From Candidatus Altimarinota bacterium (lineage in GTDB: Bacteria > Patescibacteriota > Gracilibacteria > UM-FILTER-43-11), in assembly GCA_028281045.1 (NCBI GenBank), contig JANQKP010000001.1, positions 215,026-279,025 on the forward strand: a stretch of DNA of 64,000 nt, written 5' to 3'. Each line of letters opens with the position of its first letter. The first letter of the stretch is position 1. This document shows, piece after piece, positions 60,687 through 64,000 of the stretch. The notes under the pieces were generated by a model. It made no database searches and was not told where the DNA came from. It worked only from the letters and a program-made list of their open reading frames with translations. The translations under genes and the position numbers were made by a program.

Positions 60687-61754
60687 ATGCACTTAAGACT
60701 CATAACGCTTTCGCTTTGCGCGCTTGCAAAAGCGGTGCTCGTAACCACCCCTGTGGAAGCGGCACAACCCCCAGCCATAAACGCTGTGGAACACGTCAAC
60801 GCGAAAGACATAGCATGGGCAGAGCAAATCTGCCAAGATTTTCAGGGAGAAGAGGTATGCCAAAATTTGGCGACCGACACCACCCTGAAAAACGCGCGAG
60901 AAGTCATTCATTGCTTCTCCACCAACGAAGAGTGGTCTGACTACCGCACTTCAATCATTCAACAAGGGAGGATTACTGGCTTCCCAATGGGCTACAACTG
61001 CCCAGGACCAGAAATAATGACTAATAATCTCGGTGCGTTTATCGAGAATCTGAGCTACAACCTCCTTCCATCGAGTGAGGTGGTATCTGTCTTCAATGGC
61101 ATAGCTGGCGCCTTCGCCTCCATGCATCCGCAAGATGAAGACAGCAAAAGGCTCGAGAAAAAAATAGTTTCTGGTTTTTCCGATCATCCTTTTCTTGGCT
61201 CCTTCATTAGTTATATGAAGGGTCAGGCGGGAGAGGTCGACACCGCCCTAAAAGATGAGGTAAGCCTAAAAACTCACCAAATCGTATGGGGCATGCTTGA
61301 ATTATCGAAAGAGTACGCCGAAAGAAGCGCTACTCCACCTAGTCATGATGTGCTGATCGAAGCTTCAATGGTCATAAAAGAGCCCACCATTGAGATGGGA
61401 CGAAAAGACCTGTTGACGCACTTAATGGCACTCGATCACACCTTAGGGGCCTTCGTTGAAAAAGAAGGGCCTGCTCAAGACCTATACCTAAGTCTTCCAA
61501 ATAGACACTGGGAGGGAGCACTGGCCTACCTTGGAGTCAGCAACTTCATTAAAGGGGAGGCAGCTGAAGCTAAGGTCAAAACCAGAAAGGTGGCAAAAAA
61601 GGGCGACTATACTGTCGATCTTATTGCTAGCACAATACACTACCTGGATTTGTGGATTGACTCAGAAATCGCCAAAATACAGCAGGAGTGCGCCACTTGG
61701 CAAGAACAAGGGCGCAACCATTTACCAAGGCGCTGTCGACCAGATAGCACCTAA
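60687..61754 (+). CDS. Secreted hypothetical protein
   Basis: The 355-residue protein has a signal peptide of about 24 residues ending VEA-AQ. The mature part is mixed helical, with cysteines (EQICQDF, EEVCQNLA, VIHCFS, GYNCPGP, QQECATW, PRRCRP) that may form disulfides. No family is recognised. It has a Shine-Dalgarno held in a hairpin, a long structured 5' UTR, its own promoter and a strong terminator. Codon use is richer in G and C at third positions than in neighbouring genes. These traits are shared with the genes at 7176 and 63615. Confidence 0.65.
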   Translation: MHLRLITLSLCALAKAVLVTTPVEAAQPPAINAVEHVNAKDIAWAEQICQDFQGEEVCQNLATDTTLKNAREVIHCFSTNEEWSDYRTSIIQQGRITGFPMGYNCPGPEIMTNNLGAFIENLSYNLLPSSEVVSVFNGIAGAFASMHPQDEDSKRLEKKIVSGFSDHPFLGSFISYMKGQAGEVDTALKDEVSLKTHQIVWGMLELSKEYAERSATPPSHDVLIEASMVIKEPTIEMGRKDLLTHLMALDHTLGAFVEKEGPAQDLYLSLPNRHWEGALAYLGVSNFIKGEAAEAKVKTRKVAKKGDYTVDLIASTIHYLDLWIDSEIAKIQQECATWQEQGRNHLPRRCRPDST

Positions 61755-61782
61755 GCGAACGAACAACGGAACGGGATTTTAC

Positions 61783-61818
61783 AACCGGAGCCTCCCCATC
61801 AAGGAGGCCCGGTTTTTT
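61783..61818 (+). terminator. Terminator of the secreted orphan
   Basis: AACCGG plus GCCTCC on the left and GGAGGC plus CCGGTT on the right, with one bulged A and a seven-base loop, then a T-run. Confidence 0.92.
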
Positions 61819-61841
61819 CCCATGTTTCAATTCTTTGTTAT

Positions 61842-61992
61842 TTGACATATTTATTAAAATATGTTATTATATATCTTGGTTTACAAATAAAAATAAATAA
61901 TATGCACAGGAAACCAACCTAAGCCATTTGGCTCACACCTATTATTTTATTAACTAATACTGTTTTTATATCATAGGGTTTCTAGGTGAAAT
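61842..61992 (+). promoter_or_regulatory. Promoter and leader of the PrsW-like gene
   Basis: TTGACA (61842-61847), 17-bp spacer, TATTAT (61865-61870) with extended TGT. The leader of about 115 nt contains a six-codon frame (ATG 61902, stop 61922) ending Lys-Pro-Thr. TTGGTTT (61876-61882) can pair with AAACCAA (61911-61917), trapping that start. An AGGTGA lies 4 nt before the structural ATG at 61993. Confidence 0.55.
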
Positions 61993-62718
61993 ATGCGCTA
62001 TATAAGGGCATTCCAGTATCACCTCAAAAACAAAAAATACTATAAAAACAAAAATATGATGCAAGTACTATTATTTCTGGGGATGACTGCCATCCTCATG
62101 AGTACACTCATCGGCATAACTGTGAAGAAGAAAGTAGATTTTCAATCTATGATTGGTCTATTTCTATTCGGTATTTTACTGTCTATTCCATTCATTATGG
62201 TGGAATATCTTGCATTCCACTTAAAATACTACCTAGTGATTCTAGCGTTTATCGCTATTGAGCTTGGGATTATTTTTACGGAGAAGAAAGTAAAATACTT
62301 TCATGATCTAATTCACCATAATGTGCAGAAGCTCAGGCTCCTGAGTTATCTCATTATTGGGATTGGATTTACCTTCTCAGAAATTAGCTTTTTCATCTTT
62401 AAGCACCACGATACAGCTGAAATTGTTGCAACATTACCAGCAAAGACACTCTTTGCTGTAGGAATGCATACGCTATTTACCTCTGCTGCCTCTCTTGGTA
62501 ACGCTGTGGGTGAAATCGCCGAGACCGTATTCGCGTCAATTATGAGATTCTTTAGTTATTATCTTAGAATTGCGCTGATCTCTATGTCTCACTATATGTA
62601 TATATTCTTCTTAGAGCACAAATTCACATTACTTGTGATTCCATTTGTGATCTTGAATGTATATGCCTTCTTTAAATACAAAGCATATCTAGACCGCAAG
62701 GCTCTAGCTAACGCTTAA
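61993..62718 (+). CDS. Polytopic membrane protein, possibly PrsW-like protease
   Basis: This 241-residue protein has six or seven hydrophobic helices. Candidate catalytic residues are in the order seen in PrsW-type intramembrane proteases: a Glu/Lys pair in IIFTEKKVKYF, the Glu in GIGFTFSEISFFIF, and the His in AVGMHTLFTSAASLG. The match is weak and by pattern only, so an unrelated membrane protein is possible. It is a single gene with its own promoter, a longish leader and a terminator. Confidence 0.5.
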   Translation: MRYIRAFQYHLKNKKYYKNKNMMQVLLFLGMTAILMSTLIGITVKKKVDFQSMIGLFLFGILLSIPFIMVEYLAFHLKYYLVILAFIAIELGIIFTEKKVKYFHDLIHHNVQKLRLLSYLIIGIGFTFSEISFFIFKHHDTAEIVATLPAKTLFAVGMHTLFTSAASLGNAVGEIAETVFASIMRFFSYYLRIALISMSHYMYIFFLEHKFTLLVIPFVILNVYAFFKYKAYLDRKALANA

Positions 62719-62742
62719 TTTTAGTTCATGTAAACCACACAT

Positions 62743-62775
62743 AAAAAGCCCCAGCAACGTCCGCTGGGGCTTTTG
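62743..62775. terminator. Bidirectional terminator after the PrsW-like gene
   Basis: GCCCCAGC (62748-62755) and GCTGGGGC (62763-62770) with a seven-base loop, A-run left and T-run right. Confidence 0.9.
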
Positions 62776-62786
62776 TTTTATTTAAT

Positions 62787-63470
62787 TTACTTGAGCTGAT
62801 TCTCTAAGTCTGAAAGTGTAGCAGCATCTTCCTGCCTTGAGGCATCTTCTTGGGCAGTGCGAGCATTTTTAGCTTGCTCCGCATCAGCCTTAATCATATC
62901 ACTAACGATATCATGGTCTTCGATCAAAGTTCTTAAATAGAGCACAGCGTCACGGGCGGTATAAGGACGCTCCTCTACATCGTATTTTTCAGGTCTTTCC
63001 TCCCATCGCTTAACTAGCCTATCGGGGCTCTTAGGCCAAGCGTTGTAATCTACTTTTATATTACTAAGGCGGCCATCACTCATTTCGCTCATGATATCAA
63101 TGGGGGGCACAAGTGGATCATTAGGGTCCGATTCAATCAGAGATCCTCTGTATTTACCACCGGTTACACGGTCTAACTGAGCTAGCCTTTGCTCTGCCTG
63201 GTAAATAAGCTGGCCAAATTGTTTCATATCTGGAAAGGCAGCCTTAAAAGCTTTGTCAAATTCAGCTTTAGCACGCGCCTCAGTTCCATCTGGAGCTATA
63301 TCAGCACCGTGAGTATCGATATTTTGCTCTTTGATTAGAGCTCTTGCAGCTGCCCCAAAGTCGCCTTTTTCTAGCATATCAGTAATTACAGACCCTACCT
63401 TAGCGTAGTCCACACCTCTCTCAAGGTTATCTTTTGGAGCTTCTGCTTGTGTGTTATTTTCTAGTCCCAT
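62787..63470 (-). CDS. Hypothetical 227-residue protein
   Basis: A soluble acidic protein, mainly helical. The N-terminal half (MGLENNTQAEAPKD onward) is Asp/Glu/Lys-rich, the middle has QLIYQAEQRLAQLDRVTGGKYRG, and the C-terminal part is a coiled-coil-like Ala/Gln/Asp stretch. No family is recognised. Its promoter has TATAAT near 63495-63500 (minus strand) with TTTACT 17 bp upstream. No Shine-Dalgarno; A-rich leader. Confidence 0.6.
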   Translation of the reverse strand: MGLENNTQAEAPKDNLERGVDYAKVGSVITDMLEKGDFGAAARALIKEQNIDTHGADIAPDGTEARAKAEFDKAFKAAFPDMKQFGQLIYQAEQRLAQLDRVTGGKYRGSLIESDPNDPLVPPIDIMSEMSDGRLSNIKVDYNAWPKSPDRLVKRWEERPEKYDVEERPYTARDAVLYLRTLIEDHDIVSDMIKADAEQAKNARTAQEDASRQEDAATLSDLENQLK

Positions 63471-63614
63471 TTTTTACGTTTATTTTCCTATAATTATATC
63501 ACTTTTCACTAAAAAAGTAAATATGCAGATTGCGCATTTACTAAGTTTATTAATTTGCAGAAAGGCAGAGGGGTGATTTAAAACAACAATGAAGAATACA
63601 CCCATGCCTCGAGC

Positions 63615-63932
63615 TTAATCGGCCCAACGAACGACTTTGCCGTTCAAGATGGCAACGGCGACGCCCGAATGGTCATCCGGACCAGCAGAACAACCATATA
63701 CGGTAGAGCCTTCCGGAACGGGGCCAGCATGAGGATCCGACGGATGCCCTTCGATGAATGCAGTTGTACCCTCGGTGTCATACTGTGAACAAAGCACCTT
63801 GGTGTCAAAGTGTTTGCTGACAATATCATCAACGCTTTTTGGCGCTGGCACACCTTCTGGACGACCATCATTACTGCTACAGGCTACGCAAAGCAGTAGC
63901 ACTGCAATTGGTAAAACATGAAATTTCTTCAT
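63615..63932 (-). CDS. Small lipoprotein
   Basis: This 105-residue protein starts with a signal peptide and lipobox LLCVACSS at about 13-20, predicting lipidation at Cys18. The mature part is Pro/Gly/Asp-rich with two more cysteines (LCSQYD, YGCSAGP) and no recognised family. It has a strong Shine-Dalgarno (AAGGAG) about 9 nt before ATG, enclosed by the stem GGGGCT/AGCCCC (63933-63938 with 63971-63976). Codon use is G+C-richer than its neighbours. Both traits match the genes at 7176 and 60687. Confidence 0.65.
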   Translation of the reverse strand: MKKFHVLPIAVLLLCVACSSNDGRPEGVPAPKSVDDIVSKHFDTKVLCSQYDTEGTTAFIEGHPSDPHAGPVPEGSTVYGCSAGPDDHSGVAVAILNGKVVRWAD

Positions 63933-64000
63933 GGGGCTTTTCTCCTTTAGTTTGTAATTTCACCCTCTCTAGCCCCGAACTTCAGGGTCAGAAACGGGGA

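Noticed and set aside
60551..60940. A plus-strand 129-codon frame overlapping the secreted orphan
   Set aside because: It uses a non-ATG start in the 5' UTR, overlaps a gene with a signal peptide and strong start signals, and has no family likeness.

Overview
The window looks like chromosomal DNA of a Patescibacteria (CPR) bacterium, perhaps of the Peregrinibacteria/Gracilibacteria side. This is inferred from gene content and style, not from a marker phylogeny. The clues are: AT-rich DNA with tightly packed, often overlapping genes; an alanyl-tRNA synthetase without its C-terminal domain; NLPY-type PrmC; type IV pilus ATPases and type IV secretion-like ATPase, VirB6-like and pilin-like proteins; many unrecognised exported or coiled-coil proteins; and A-rich, mostly Shine-Dalgarno-free leaders. 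The standard code fits: TGA does not interrupt genes. However, only one of about sixty genes ends in TGA, and that TGA is followed two codons later by TAA.

Layout. 1-6.9 kb: lipoprotein fragment, tRNA-Arg(UCG), secF, gyrB, and a very large FecR-domain membrane protein. 7.0-8.2 kb: an exported lysozyme/transglycosylase-like gene with its own strong promoter, Shine-Dalgarno and terminator. 8.3-17.5 kb: prfA, then a plus-strand operon with a VirB6/TrbL-like protein, convergent with a VirD4/TraG-like ATPase. 17.6-26.3 kb (minus): PfkB kinase, an 813-residue Ig/FnIII surface protein with an LPQTD sorting-like tail, prmC, a 3D-domain/peptidoglycan-binding protein, an M24 peptidase and small hypotheticals. 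26.4-33.4 kb (plus): purC-purE-purB, a LeuA-family enzyme behind an Ile/Thr leader-peptide attenuator, an EamA transporter, a nucleotide kinase-like protein and dCMP deaminase. 34.4-38.8 kb: a T-box riboswitch, then an ileS carrying an inserted histidine-phosphatase domain, then two small membrane proteins. 38.8-46.4 kb: PilT-like ATPase, alaS, MscS channel, PilB-like ATPase, TipA-like MerR regulator. 46.4-56.6 kb: ftsA/ftsZ, ybeY, a stand-alone 5'-3' exonuclease, a GlgA C-terminal half, a VirB2/TrbC-like protein, khpA, rpsP with a long acidic tail, a DciA-like protein, a glycosyltransferase and coiled-coil proteins. 57-64 kb: NadM, O-antigen ligase-like, KsgA/Erm-like methyltransferase, tandem-OB SSB, a secreted orphan, a possible PrsW-like membrane protein and a lipoprotein.

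How it works together. Translation and division housekeeping dominates. A pilus/secretion theme recurs (PilT-like, PilB, VirD4-like, VirB6-like, pilin-like). Isoleucine appears to be sensed twice by RNA: by tRNA-Ile at the ileS T-box, and by ribosome stalling at Ile codons ahead of the LeuA-family gene. Transcription starts are unusually readable. A shared promoter form (TTGAnn, 17-bp spacer with a GCC/T-tract, TGG, TATAAT) recurs upstream of many units. Three orphan genes for exported proteins differ from the rest by having canonical Shine-Dalgarno sequences held in small hairpins.
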